This document shows, piece after piece, positions 56,160-64,000 of a stretch of 64,000 nt of DNA. This DNA comes from Emticicia sp040253585. Lineage in GTDB: Bacteria; Bacteroidota; Bacteroidia; Cytophagales; Spirosomataceae. Made by a program: the position numbers and the translations under genes. The stretch covers positions 1 to 64,000 of the forward strand of contig NZ_JBELAU010000015.1 of assembly GCF_040253585.1 (NCBI RefSeq), read 5' to 3'. Each line of letters starts with the position of its first letter. Position 1 is the first letter of the stretch. The notes below the pieces were generated by a model. The model made no database searches, was not told where the DNA came from, and saw only the letters and a list, made by a program, of their open reading frames with translations.

Positions 56160-57134
56160 ATGAATACTCAAAAATACGACATTATTATTATTGGTGGCGG
56201 GCCGATTGGCCTTGCGTGCGGACTTGAAGCCCAAAAAGCGGGTTTAAATTATTTGATTCTGGAGAAAGGATGTTTGGTCAATTCGCTTTATAATTATCCA
56301 GCAAATATGACCTTTTTCAGTACATCGGAACGGTTGGAAATTGGCGATGTGCCTTTTGTATCAAACAATGCGAAACCAACTCGTAGTGAAGCACTCGAGT
56401 ATTACCGTCGAGTAGCGATTCATCGAAAACTCAATGTTCGGTTGTTTGAAGAAGTTTCGGAAGTGACAAAATCGGATGAAAACTATTTAGTGCAAACTCG
56501 CAAGAAAACGTATGAAGCTACGCACGTAGTGATTGCATCGGGTTTTTATGACATCCCACATAAAATGGGCGTAAAAGGCGAAGAATTGCCAAAAGTAACG
56601 CACTATTATACAGAACCACATTTTTATGCTTTTCAGAAGGTATTGGTAGTTGGAGCAAACAATTCGGCGGTTGATGCAGCTCTCGAAACTTGGCGAAAAG
56701 GTGCCGATGTAACGATGGTTATTAGAGGCGAGGGGGTGGGAGAACGAGTAAAATATTGGGCAAAACCCGATATTGAAAATCGAATTAAGGAAGGTTCGAT
56801 AAAGGCTTATTTCAATTCGGAAGTAGAAGAAATTACCGAAGATTCGGTTATCGTAAAAACTCCTGAAGGTTTGGTTACAGTTGAAAACGATTGGGTGATT
56901 TCGATGACTGGCTACCAACCCAATCTTGATTTTTTAAGAAAAATAGGCATTCATCTTTCAGCCGATGAAATTATGAAACCGCAATACGACGAACACAGCA
57001 TGGAGACAAATCTGCCAAATATTTATCTCGCAGGCGTAATTTGTGGCGGAATGAATACCCACAGTCTATTCATAGAGAATTCAAGAGTTCATGCTGAAAA
57101 AATTATTCAGAAGATAAAATCCAATTTTGAATGA
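56160..57134 (+). CDS. YpdA-like NAD(P)-dependent FAD disulfide reductase
   Basis: A 324-aa thioredoxin-reductase-like flavoprotein of the YpdA family: FAD-binding GGGPIGLACGLEAQKAG (residues 12-28), second dinucleotide motif VLVVGANNSAVDAALETW near 161, and C-terminal TNLPNIYLAGVICGGMNT near 282. It lacks the CxxC pair of thioredoxin reductase. In Firmicutes YpdA reduces bacillithiol disulfide; whether this organism makes bacillithiol is not shown here. A TAATTTTG box ends five bases ahead of the ATG, so the message may be nearly leaderless. Confidence 0.88.
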   Translation: MNTQKYDIIIIGGGPIGLACGLEAQKAGLNYLILEKGCLVNSLYNYPANMTFFSTSERLEIGDVPFVSNNAKPTRSEALEYYRRVAIHRKLNVRLFEEVSEVTKSDENYLVQTRKKTYEATHVVIASGFYDIPHKMGVKGEELPKVTHYYTEPHFYAFQKVLVVGANNSAVDAALETWRKGADVTMVIRGEGVGERVKYWAKPDIENRIKEGSIKAYFNSEVEEITEDSVIVKTPEGLVTVENDWVISMTGYQPNLDFLRKIGIHLSADEIMKPQYDEHSMETNLPNIYLAGVICGGMNTHSLFIENSRVHAEKIIQKIKSNFE

Positions 57135-57156
57135 TAGATTGATTGAATAAAAAATA

Positions 57157-58611
57157 TCATTTTTGATTTATACCGAAGTTATTTCTTAATTCATAAATCA
57201 ACATTCCGAAAACCAATAAATATTCAAGTGTAACCAACCAAAGGTTTTCTCGATAGAGATTGGTCTGATAAGTGGCATAGCTGAGAAAAATAGTATATGA
57301 CCAGACAATTGGATAACGGAAACTCGTAAAAATGGCAATCACCAAAAGATTGGTTACATACCACGGATGAACGGTGGTTGCCATTGCGAAATAAAGCGTC
57401 AGAATAGCCAACGCTCCTACAAACAGGTTTTTGCATTTCCACGAAATGAGAAGCACTCCTGAAAATGTCAAAAATGCCATGATTTTCCCCGCCGTTCCGA
57501 TAATATTATAGCCGAAAATCTTGAAGCCAACGGCACGTACTAAATAATAAATGCTGGCATTAAACTCAAACTTTTGAAAGTAAAGATTTACACTCGAAAA
57601 GAGTTTTTCGATAAGCATTCGGTCGAGAAATGGCAGAAAAAACAATGTAGTAAATATTCCAACCAAAACGGCATAAGTAACTCCTTTTTCCCAACCCAAT
57701 TGTCTGATAATCAAAGGAATAAAAATAAGTGGCAACATCTTTACACAGACCGCACATGCAAACAAAAAGCTACTGAACACTAACGATTTTCGGTTCTTTA
57801 CTCCCACATAAAAAGCCAAAACCAAAAAGCACATTACTACTCCTTCAAAGTGCAAATTACCTGTTAGTTCGATGATGATTAAGGGGTTGAAGGCGTATAA
57901 AGCCATCCTTTTGACAGGGTTACATGATTCTATTTTTAGTTTCCCCTCCTTTTGAAGGAGGGGCGACCGACGCTTCGGTGGCAAAATTCTGACGAAGTCG
58001 AATTTTGACGGGGTGGTCTGTTCCAAGTGTGCATTTTTTAAAGCATCAATAGGCCCAAAACCACCCCGTCCGACTTTGTCAGGACACCCCTCCTTGAAAA
58101 AAGGAGGGGAAACTAAAACTCCCACCTCTGCCAAAAGAATAAATATTCTCAAAGCAATCACATTTCCAAATAAACTTCCTTGTGATAAAGCGGCCGAAGC
58201 GGCAAAAAAGAGCTGGTTGAGCGGCGGATAAACCGTGTAATAATTTGGAGAATTTAGTTTTTCAAAAATCGATTTGTCTGCGATAATTCTTTGAAAATCA
58301 ACAGTTTGAATGAAGTCCTTAGGTAAAATCGTGTAAGGATTTATACCATTGAAAAGCAAACGACCATCCCACACAAAGCGGTAAAAATCATCGGATAAAG
58401 CAGGAACTGCAAACAACAAAAGCAAACGAAAAAAAACGCCCAAGAAGATTACTTCACGAGCGTTTTTGAATGTTTTTACCAAGAAAAAATATACAACAAA
58501 AAGTACTGAAAATAAGCTAATTAATTGCCCAAACGATTGGCGTGGCGTGAAATATCCGAGCCAAATTAGAAGGCATGAAAAAGCTAAGACTAATGATGTT
58601 TTCTTTATCAC
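57157..58611 (-). CDS. polytopic glycosyltransferase (mannosyltransferase/DUF2029-like) with repeat-encoded insert
   Basis: A 484-aa integral membrane protein with about ten helices. The family's first-loop acidic motif is ALSDDFYRFVWDGRLLFNGI (residues 71-90), followed by YYTVYPPLNQLFFA near 124 and FNPLIIIELTGNLHFEGVVM near 241, typical of GT-C-fold transferases using polyprenyl-phosphate sugars. Residues about 166-225 (SPPFFKEGCPDKVGRGGFG ... PKRRSPLLQKEGK) are encoded by a 179-bp palindromic repeat inserted in the loop between helices LLAEVGVL and ALYAFNP, where relatives have only a short link. The reading frame is intact, so the protein may still work. Confidence 0.85.
   Translation of the reverse strand: MIKKTSLVLAFSCLLIWLGYFTPRQSFGQLISLFSVLFVVYFFLVKTFKNAREVIFLGVFFRLLLLFAVPALSDDFYRFVWDGRLLFNGINPYTILPKDFIQTVDFQRIIADKSIFEKLNSPNYYTVYPPLNQLFFAASAALSQGSLFGNVIALRIFILLAEVGVLVSPPFFKEGCPDKVGRGGFGPIDALKNAHLEQTTPSKFDFVRILPPKRRSPLLQKEGKLKIESCNPVKRMALYAFNPLIIIELTGNLHFEGVVMCFLVLAFYVGVKNRKSLVFSSFLFACAVCVKMLPLIFIPLIIRQLGWEKGVTYAVLVGIFTTLFFLPFLDRMLIEKLFSSVNLYFQKFEFNASIYYLVRAVGFKIFGYNIIGTAGKIMAFLTFSGVLLISWKCKNLFVGALAILTLYFAMATTVHPWYVTNLLVIAIFTSFRYPIVWSYTIFLSYATYQTNLYRENLWLVTLEYLLVFGMLIYELRNNFGINQK
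57937..58115. repeat. 179-bp palindromic repeat inside a coding sequence
   Basis: Left end TAGTTTCCCCTCCTTTTGAA and right end TTGAAAAAAGGAGGGGAAAC are inverted copies; inside them GACGAAGTCG/CGACTTTGTC and ACGGGGTGGT/ACCACCCCGT pairs continue the symmetry. The left arm has an extra nested piece (ACCGACGCTTCGGT). It is read through as about 60 codons of the glycosyltransferase gene. Confidence 0.85.
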
Positions 58612-58653
58612 TTGTTATCAACACAATGACAATTTAGAAAATTGTCGTACAAC

Positions 58654-60759
58654 TTATTTCAAAACCAAAGCTACTACTTTTGGCTGTACAATAGCAAATT
58701 CGGCTACTTTTCCAAGTCCCGAATAGCGAACTCTGAAACCTTTGTTTTCAAGAATGTGCATGGCATCTCGCAGAGTCATTCCACCTACATTTGGTAAATC
58801 TTTGCTATCATCATTGACTTTTTTCCACGTAATCGTGTTGCCATTTTTCGATGCTTTTACCCAACCTGCACTACTTGGAGCATTTTGTAAGCCCAATTCT
58901 TCTCCAACCGTACGAAAATCTTCAGCATAACCAGCTTGTTCTTGCATTTCGATTTTCTGAATATTCGATGGTTTATTTTTGGCAGGATGCAGAGCTACAT
59001 CATACGCAAAAATCTTATCGGCAATGGTTCTAAAAACTGGTGCAGCCACATCACGGGCATAAAGATTTACACCTTGCGGCTCATCAATGATTACTGCACA
59101 ACTATACTTTGGATTATCGGCTGGAAAAAAGCCAATAAATGCCGTATAATATTGGTTTTTCACGTAACCATTTTCACGCTTACGAGAAGTTCCTGTTTTT
59201 CCTGCTACTTTACAAAAACCAGTGTTGATATTCTGAGCCGTACCGTTTTCTACTACACCTTTCATCATTTCTTGGGCAAGTTTTGCTGTGCGTTCTGAGC
59301 AGATTGGCGTTGGGTCTTGGTTAGCTTCAAATTTTTCGATAATACGGTCGGCTTCACGTACTTCTTTAACTATCAACGGCTGTACCCAATGCCCATTATT
59401 AGCAATAGCGTTATAGAAAGTAAGCATTTGCAGCGGCGTAAGACGAGTTTCGTAGCCTATCGACATCCACGGAATAGTTGTATTACTGAAAGTCGAACTT
59501 TTACGATTTTTGATAATCGGTTCGGTTTCTCCTTTTAGCTGAAAACCTACGGGCTGGTCGAGTTTAAAGCGAGTTAGGTAAGAAACAAAATTATCAGCAT
59601 TGTTAAAACCAAAGTGGTTTTTGACCAAATTATAGATGCCAATATTGCAAGAATGCTCAAAAACCTGTCTAACTGTCTGATTTCCGTGTTCTTCTGAGCA
59701 AGTCATTTCGGTTTTGTTGTGCATGATGCTCCCATCGCAGAAACCCGCATTATCATCTAAATCAAGTTTTGCTTTTTCGAGCAACGCTACCATTGTTGCG
59801 AGTTTGAAAGTCGAACCAGGGTCGGTTCCACCACGAACGGCATAGTTGAAATCTTCTAAATAAAATTTCTTGGTCGAATCCGAACCACCACGACGAGACA
59901 AGTTGGTAATTGCCTTGATTTCTCCCGTAGCAATTTCCATCACGATGGCCGAACCGTATTTGGCATTGGTACTGATAACTTGGTTACGTAAGGCACTTTC
60001 AACAATATCTTGATAATTTACATCAATGGTCGTAACGACATCTAAACCAGCTTCGGGGCGAACTTCTGGCGAATCGCTCACGGGCTTCCAAACTCCACCA
60101 GCCAAACGCTGAAAAAATCCAACGCCATTTCGGCCAGCCAAATAATTATTGAAACTAAACTCAATTCCAAAGTCTCCTTTGGTTTGGGTGTTGCGGTCGA
60201 GCTTTCCAATCGAACGCAAAGCCATATCATCAAAAGGCATCACCCGACGCTCCAATTGCTCAAATTTTCCGCCACCTTTCATTGGCCCTTCCTTGAAAAA
60301 ATGAAACTTTTTAATTCTCTGACGTTCTTGATAATCAACCAAACGATTTCCCAGAGCAACAAAAATCAGTTTCTTCTCTTTTCGAGCATTTGAAATCAAC
60401 TCTTTGTACTCAGCCGCCGAACGGTCTTGAAAGAAATTCGACAATGACATACTTAATGAGTCGATTTTTGCCTTAAAGTATTCAGGTTTTGCACGAGTCA
60501 CGTCAATACCAACCCGATAACGTGGTACAGAAGTAGCCAACAAACTACGCCCATCGGCAGCAAAAATATTACCACGTTGAGCTTTGATTTCCATTGGTTT
60601 GCGTTGTACTTTCTCAACTTTGCCTATCCACTTTTTCTTCTGAAAAACCTGAATCACAAATATCTGAGCAGCTACCAATGAGCCAATCAAGAAAACTATT
60701 CCAAAAGTGACTTTAGCACGCCACTGGATTTCATCACGTATAGAGCGTTTTGGTGCCAT
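58654..60759 (-). CDS. ftsI: penicillin-binding protein FtsI (PBP3-type transpeptidase) with C-terminal PASTA domain
   Basis: A 701-aa septal transpeptidase: one membrane helix (about residues 16-38), dimerisation domain (QRGNIFAADGRSLLATSVPR near 62), and transpeptidase domain with S316-T-F-K319 (GSTFKLAT), S370-C-N and K521-T-G (AGKTGTS). A PASTA domain ends the protein (LPNVGGMTLRDAMHILENKG). It crosslinks peptidoglycan at the division site. ATG 60759 (MAPKRS) is chosen; the frame continues upstream through a spacer-repeat word that encodes FVNRHSSIVNQK-like residues. Third gene after rsmH and ftsL on the minus strand. Confidence 0.95.
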   Translation of the reverse strand: MAPKRSIRDEIQWRAKVTFGIVFLIGSLVAAQIFVIQVFQKKKWIGKVEKVQRKPMEIKAQRGNIFAADGRSLLATSVPRYRVGIDVTRAKPEYFKAKIDSLSMSLSNFFQDRSAAEYKELISNARKEKKLIFVALGNRLVDYQERQRIKKFHFFKEGPMKGGGKFEQLERRVMPFDDMALRSIGKLDRNTQTKGDFGIEFSFNNYLAGRNGVGFFQRLAGGVWKPVSDSPEVRPEAGLDVVTTIDVNYQDIVESALRNQVISTNAKYGSAIVMEIATGEIKAITNLSRRGGSDSTKKFYLEDFNYAVRGGTDPGSTFKLATMVALLEKAKLDLDDNAGFCDGSIMHNKTEMTCSEEHGNQTVRQVFEHSCNIGIYNLVKNHFGFNNADNFVSYLTRFKLDQPVGFQLKGETEPIIKNRKSSTFSNTTIPWMSIGYETRLTPLQMLTFYNAIANNGHWVQPLIVKEVREADRIIEKFEANQDPTPICSERTAKLAQEMMKGVVENGTAQNINTGFCKVAGKTGTSRKRENGYVKNQYYTAFIGFFPADNPKYSCAVIIDEPQGVNLYARDVAAPVFRTIADKIFAYDVALHPAKNKPSNIQKIEMQEQAGYAEDFRTVGEELGLQNAPSSAGWVKASKNGNTITWKKVNDDSKDLPNVGGMTLRDAMHILENKGFRVRYSGLGKVAEFAIVQPKVVALVLK

Positions 60760-60769
60760 GAGCTTTTGA

Positions 60770-60862
60770 TTTACGATTGATGAATGACGATTGACGAATA
60801 ATTTGAATAAAAAACACATCATCAAATGACGTTTTTAAATCATAACTCGTCAATCGTAACTC
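60770..60862. repeat. inverted pair of GATTGACGAATAA words
   Basis: Left block (60770-60805) reads ACGATTGATGAATGACGATT-type words; right block (60838-60862) reads AACTCGTCAATCGTAACTCG in the inverted sense. It fills the ftsL-ftsI gap. Related words stand at 41645-41705 and 44385-44420. Confidence 0.65.
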
Positions 60863-60875
60863 GTCAATCTTTTGA

Positions 60876-61262
60876 TTATTTTACAACAATTTTTGTGGGA
60901 GGAGTAATGTTTTCTTCTAAACCATCATCAGTTAGCTTTTTAGCTATCTCAGATTGCTTGCTGGCAAACATATACTTTGATTTTTGCGAGATATAGGCCG
61001 CACGTTTTTCTTCCATGTCGTTGCGAGCTTTGTCGATTTTTTTGATAAAACCTTCGTAGCTATGCTGCACATAAATGTAGAAAATACCCAAAAATCCCAA
61101 CCAGATGATTCGTCGGAGGGTTTCGGTAGGAAGTTCATCACCAAGTTCTAAGCGATTGGTAAGCCAAGTGTTGAGGCGGTCAAAGATGCCTGTTTTGCGG
61201 GGCGGCTTGGGAGCGGCCATAGTAACAGGCTCAGGACGGTCCCGAAAAGTATTCGTTGCCAT
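60876..61262 (-). CDS. FtsL-like division protein
   Basis: A 128-aa bitopic protein: a basic N-terminal tail (about residues 1-48), one transmembrane helix (RRIIWLGFLGIFYIYVQHSY, near 50-69) and a short periplasmic coiled coil (FIKKIDKARNDMEEKRAAYI). Size, topology and place between rsmH and ftsI identify it as the FtsL-like protein of the Bacteroidota division cluster (FtsL proper is poorly conserved in sequence). It would join FtsB and FtsQ to recruit FtsW/FtsI. A stem ATTGAGC/GCTCAAT lies in the 111-bp gap to rsmH. Confidence 0.8.
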   Translation of the reverse strand: MATNTFRDRPEPVTMAAPKPPRKTGIFDRLNTWLTNRLELGDELPTETLRRIIWLGFLGIFYIYVQHSYEGFIKKIDKARNDMEEKRAAYISQKSKYMFASKQSEIAKKLTDDGLEENITPPTKIVVK

Positions 61263-61373
61263 TCCAGTAATGAGTTATAGGTTTATTATTAAAGCACGTT
61301 GATTGAGCTTTTGCTCAATAGCAAGACAAATTTATAAATTAGGTGGAAATAAAAGCGATATTTTATCAAAAAT

Positions 61374-62288
61374 TTATTTTATGGGCATTGGTTCAGCAAT
61401 TCTCAACTTTGCACTTCTGGCACGTGGGTTTCGCTCAACTTCTTCAGGTGTGGCTTCTACGGCTTTTCTCGTAACCGATTCGAGTGGTTTTTTATCATTC
61501 CCGAAAATATCTTTTTCTACTTCTCCGCTAAATTTTCCGCTACGAATAAAGTTTTTCACCAAACGGTCTTCGAGCGAATGATACGACATCACCACCAAAC
61601 GACCTTCGGGAGCAAGCACTTCGGGGGTTTGTTTCAAAAAGTCTTCCAAAACTGCCATTTCTTCATTCACAACGATACGCAAGGCCTGAAAAACTTGGGC
61701 AAAATATTTGTTTTCTTTACCACGAGGAGCGAGTTTCTGCAAAATTCCTTTCAAATCATTAATCGTTTCGATTTTTCGGTTGAGTCGAGCCGTATAAATC
61801 GTTTGGGCGGCAGTTTTAGCATTTTTTATTTCGCCATACATTCCCAAAATCTTGTGTAATTCATCAATCGAATATTCATTGACAATATTTTTGGCCGAAA
61901 TTGGTGCATTTTGATTCATACGCATATCCAGTTCGGCATCGTAGCGAGTCGAAAAACCACGCTCGGGCGTGTCTATTTGGTGCGAAGAAATGCCTAAATC
62001 GGCCAAAATTCCATCTACTTTTTTTACGCCGTACAAACGTAAATATTGCTTGATATTACGAAAGTTAGCTTCGATAAAAATCAAGTTTTTGTTCTCTATC
62101 AGTTTAGCTTGTTCTTTGGCATCGGCATCTTGGTCGAAGGCATAAAGTTTACCCGTTGTAAGTTGCTCCAAAATCGCTCTCGAATGTCCTCCACCACCGA
62201 AAGTGACATCTACATAAATGCCATCGGGTTTAATATTCAGACCTTCGAGACATTCTTTGAGCATTACGGGCGTGTGATAAACTGACAT
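61374..62288 (-). CDS. rsmH: 16S rRNA (cytosine(1402)-N4)-methyltransferase
   Basis: A 304-aa SAM-dependent methyltransferase (MraW). VYHTPVMLKECLEGL at the N-terminus, motif I VDVTFGGGGHSRAIL (near residue 27), GILADLGISSHQID near 99 with the catalytic region, and the terminal RVVMSYHSLEDRLVKNF near 230. It modifies C1402 in the ribosomal P site. It opens the division cluster; mraZ, usually directly upstream, is absent, replaced by a divergent thioredoxin-like lipoprotein gene. Confidence 0.96.
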   Translation of the reverse strand: MSVYHTPVMLKECLEGLNIKPDGIYVDVTFGGGGHSRAILEQLTTGKLYAFDQDADAKEQAKLIENKNLIFIEANFRNIKQYLRLYGVKKVDGILADLGISSHQIDTPERGFSTRYDAELDMRMNQNAPISAKNIVNEYSIDELHKILGMYGEIKNAKTAAQTIYTARLNRKIETINDLKGILQKLAPRGKENKYFAQVFQALRIVVNEEMAVLEDFLKQTPEVLAPEGRLVVMSYHSLEDRLVKNFIRSGKFSGEVEKDIFGNDKKPLESVTRKAVEATPEEVERNPRARSAKLRIAEPMPIK

Positions 62289-62319
62289 AAACTTTTTATA
62301 TATTTACAATGTTGAAATG

Positions 62320-62327
62320 CAAAAGTA
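62320..62327 (-). promoter_or_regulatory. TACTTTTG promoter box of the division cluster
   Basis: TACTTTTG on the minus strand, 32 nt ahead of rsmH ATG 62288. No clear -33 TTG. Confidence 0.5.
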
Positions 62328-62392
62328 CTAAAAAAATCAACGCTGGCAGGATCCTTCATGCAGCCAACGTATATCGAACCAAAGAAAACCTT

Positions 62393-63625
62393 ATGAAAAC
62401 ACTTACCCAATTACCCTTCATCGTAGCCTTATTTTTCACTTTAAATGCCTGTAAAACCTCTAACGAGCCTAAAATCGGCACGTGGCGAGCGGTAATTCCA
62501 ACAAAAGGCGGAGAATTACCTTTTAATTTTGATATTCAGAAAGAGGGCGATGCTTACGCCGTAACGATTCTGAACGGTGAAGAAAAACTAAAAATGGATA
62601 AATCATTCATCAAAAATGACTCGCTGCATATTCCAATCGAATTGTTCGATGCCGAAATTGTAGCAAAAGTTGAAGGTGAAAAAATGACTGGTTACTGGAA
62701 AAAAATGCGTTCGGATTTTAGCTTTTTACAAGGAGATTTTACGGCAGAATTTGGCAAAACCTATCGTTTTACTAACAAAACCGATAAACCAGAAACACTT
62801 TTAGCCCCAAAATATAGTGTACTTTTCCGCTCAGAAGATAAAAAGGATTCTACGGTTTCGGTTGGTTTGTTCTCGACCAAAGGAAATGAAGTAAGCGGAA
62901 CGTTCTTAACCACAACGGGCGATTATCGCTATCTTTCGGGCAATATCATCGGCGATTCATTGAAACTTTCGTGCTTTGATGGTACACACTTATTTTTATT
63001 TAAAGCCAAAATTGACGGTGGAAAACTCACAGGCGGAAGTTTTTGGTCGAGTTTGAATAGTTTTGAATCTTGGGAAGGCGTAAAAGATGATAACGCCAAA
63101 CTACCTGATGAAAAAACGCTCACTTATTTGAAAGATGGCTACAAAACCATTGATTTTACATTCCCAAACGAGCAAGGAAAAAAAGTTTCGTTGACTGATG
63201 AGCGTTATAAAGGAAAAGTAGTAGTAGTGCAAATCATGGGTTCTTGGTGTCCGAATTGTATGGATGAAAGTAAATTTTTAGCTCCGTGGTATGCTAAAAA
63301 CAAGCAAAAAGGTGTTGAAATTATAGGTTTGGCCTACGAAAAAAGCACCGACCCAGCCTTTGCTTACCCAAAAATAAAACGCTTAAAAGAACGCTTTGGC
63401 ATTGAATATGAAGTGCTTCTGGCAGGAACAAATGATAAAGCCGAAGCCTCAAAAACACTACCAATGCTCAACCACGTTTTGGGCTTTCCGACTACGATTT
63501 TCATTGATAAAAAAGGGCAAGTGCGTGAAATTCACACAGGATTTTCTGGTCCAGGAACAGGCCAATATTACGATGATTTCGTAAGTGATTTCAATCGTTT
63601 GGTCGATAAATTAGGTGCCGAATAA
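62393..63625 (+). CDS. TlpA-like thioredoxin-fold lipoprotein
   Basis: A 410-aa protein. From ATG 62393 it has a lipoprotein signal (MKTLTQLPFIVALFFTLNAC). Residues about 25-250 form a beta-rich domain (GTWRAVIPTKGGELPFNFDI; SGTFLTTTGDYRYLSGNIIG), and residues 270-405 a thioredoxin fold with the redox site GSWCPNCMDES near 310 and cis-proline loop GFPTTIFIDKKG near 367. It would reduce or rearrange disulfides in the periplasm, similar to ResA/TlpA. The upstream extension to 62309 is rejected because it would precede the signal peptide. It is divergent from rsmH. Confidence 0.9.
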   Translation: MKTLTQLPFIVALFFTLNACKTSNEPKIGTWRAVIPTKGGELPFNFDIQKEGDAYAVTILNGEEKLKMDKSFIKNDSLHIPIELFDAEIVAKVEGEKMTGYWKKMRSDFSFLQGDFTAEFGKTYRFTNKTDKPETLLAPKYSVLFRSEDKKDSTVSVGLFSTKGNEVSGTFLTTTGDYRYLSGNIIGDSLKLSCFDGTHLFLFKAKIDGGKLTGGSFWSSLNSFESWEGVKDDNAKLPDEKTLTYLKDGYKTIDFTFPNEQGKKVSLTDERYKGKVVVVQIMGSWCPNCMDESKFLAPWYAKNKQKGVEIIGLAYEKSTDPAFAYPKIKRLKERFGIEYEVLLAGTNDKAEASKTLPMLNHVLGFPTTIFIDKKGQVREIHTGFSGPGTGQYYDDFVSDFNRLVDKLGAE

Positions 63626-63680
63626 AACAATTTTGTTTTGGAGCAGTTATAGAAGTAAACAATTCATTTTTGGGGTGCTT

Positions 63681-64000
63681 ATGACTGAAATCATTGTAGT
63701 AAACGAACAAGACGTAGAAATCGGAACTGGCGAAAAGCTTTGGGTACACCAACAAGGCTTGCTTCACCGTGCTTTTTCAATTTTGGTATTCAATGAAAAT
63801 AATGAGTTGTTGATTCATCAACGAACTTCACACAAATACCATTCAGGCGACTTATGGACGAACACTTGTTGTGGACATCCTAACGCCAACGAAGAAATCA
63901 GTGCGGCTGCTCATCGCCGTTTGGGCGAAGAAATGGGATTTGATACAGATTTAGAGTTTCTTTATAAATTTCAGTACCGTGCCGAATTTGAGAATGGTTT
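63681..64000 (+). CDS. idi: isopentenyl-diphosphate delta-isomerase, type 1 (3' end outside window)
   Basis: Starts at ATG 63681 and runs to the right edge, 106 codons. The Nudix-type isomerase motifs are visible: LLHRAFSILVFNENNELLIHQR (near residue 30), HSGDLWTNTCCGHP near 59 with the catalytic cysteine in the TNTCCGHP box, and the Nudix helix RRLGEEMGF near 81. It interconverts isopentenyl and dimethylallyl diphosphate for isoprenoid synthesis. About 60-70 residues are missing. It follows the TlpA-like gene after 55 bp on the same strand. Confidence 0.9.
   Translation, partial: MTEIIVVNEQDVEIGTGEKLWVHQQGLLHRAFSILVFNENNELLIHQRTSHKYHSGDLWTNTCCGHPNANEEISAAAHRRLGEEMGFDTDLEFLYKFQYRAEFENG

Overview
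The window looks like chromosomal DNA of a Bacteroidota bacterium, most likely Cytophagales (a Spirosomaceae-like genome such as Emticicia, Flectobacillus or Arcicella). The evidence is the low GC content by eye, the many Bacteroidota promoters of the type TTG-N19/20-TAnnTTTG (for example upstream of guaB, mntH, mntR, the WYL regulator and the Uma2 gene), the general lack of strong Shine-Dalgarno sequences, and lineage-typical families (DUF4301, DUF5606, DUF5916, DUF6934, DUF6702, a GldA-like ATPase, a bacterial GH3 protein). I see no rRNA, tRNA, CRISPR array, prophage or intact insertion sequence. The genus is inference.

Layout. 1-8.9 kb: a multi-PAS histidine kinase cut by the left edge, proA, a DUF4301 protein, a small-molecule kinase, a Uma2-type nuclease, and a Crp-like regulator followed by YCII and DoxX-like genes. 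9-18.3 kb, mostly minus strand: TPR protein, epimerase, guaB, and a DUF5916 / ABC ATPase / TolC cluster. 18.3-25.5 kb is a regulator-rich stretch: WYL regulator, DinB protein, Crp regulator with OsmC, and TetR with an MFS pump. 25.5-33.7 kb: pentapeptide-repeat and DUF4097 envelope proteins, aldo/keto reductase, phytanoyl-CoA dioxygenase-like protein, AraC regulator, phosphodiesterase, serine hydrolase. 33.8-36.4 kb: mreBCD. 36.8-42.3 kb: GH3 protein, sppA, a DUF6934 plus small-protein pair, engB, DUF5606. 42.4-52.1 kb: Gfo/Idh/MocA oxidoreductase, GldA-like ATPase, cutC, small membrane proteins, AraC regulator, argG, an LptF/G permease, and the divergent mntR/mntH pair. 52.3-64 kb: MarR regulator, DUF6702, rseP, a TPR-like protein, a YpdA-like reductase, a glycosyltransferase interrupted by a repeat, a division cluster (ftsI, ftsL, rsmH), a TlpA-like lipoprotein and a partial idi.

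How genes work together. The clearest units are mreBCD (rod shape), rsmH-ftsL-ftsI (septal wall synthesis), mntR/mntH (manganese uptake with a visible DtxR-type operator), TetR/MFS (efflux), and the WYL regulator with a 20-bp palindrome that occurs identically in front of the DinB gene and of a small gene 5.4 kb away.

The most unusual content is in the spaces between genes and in a few genes: (i) two copies, about 10 kb apart, of a roughly 130-bp structured element whose hairpin arms co-vary; (ii) GC-rich palindromic repeats that enter open reading frames without breaking them (a glycosyltransferase, a TolC-family protein, a DUF6702 protein), in two cases as inverted pairs spanning the start codon; (iii) short reiterated word families in spacers, usually as inverted pairs, some of which have become N-terminal codons; and (iv) a promoter placed in the apex of a terminator-like hairpin upstream of engB.
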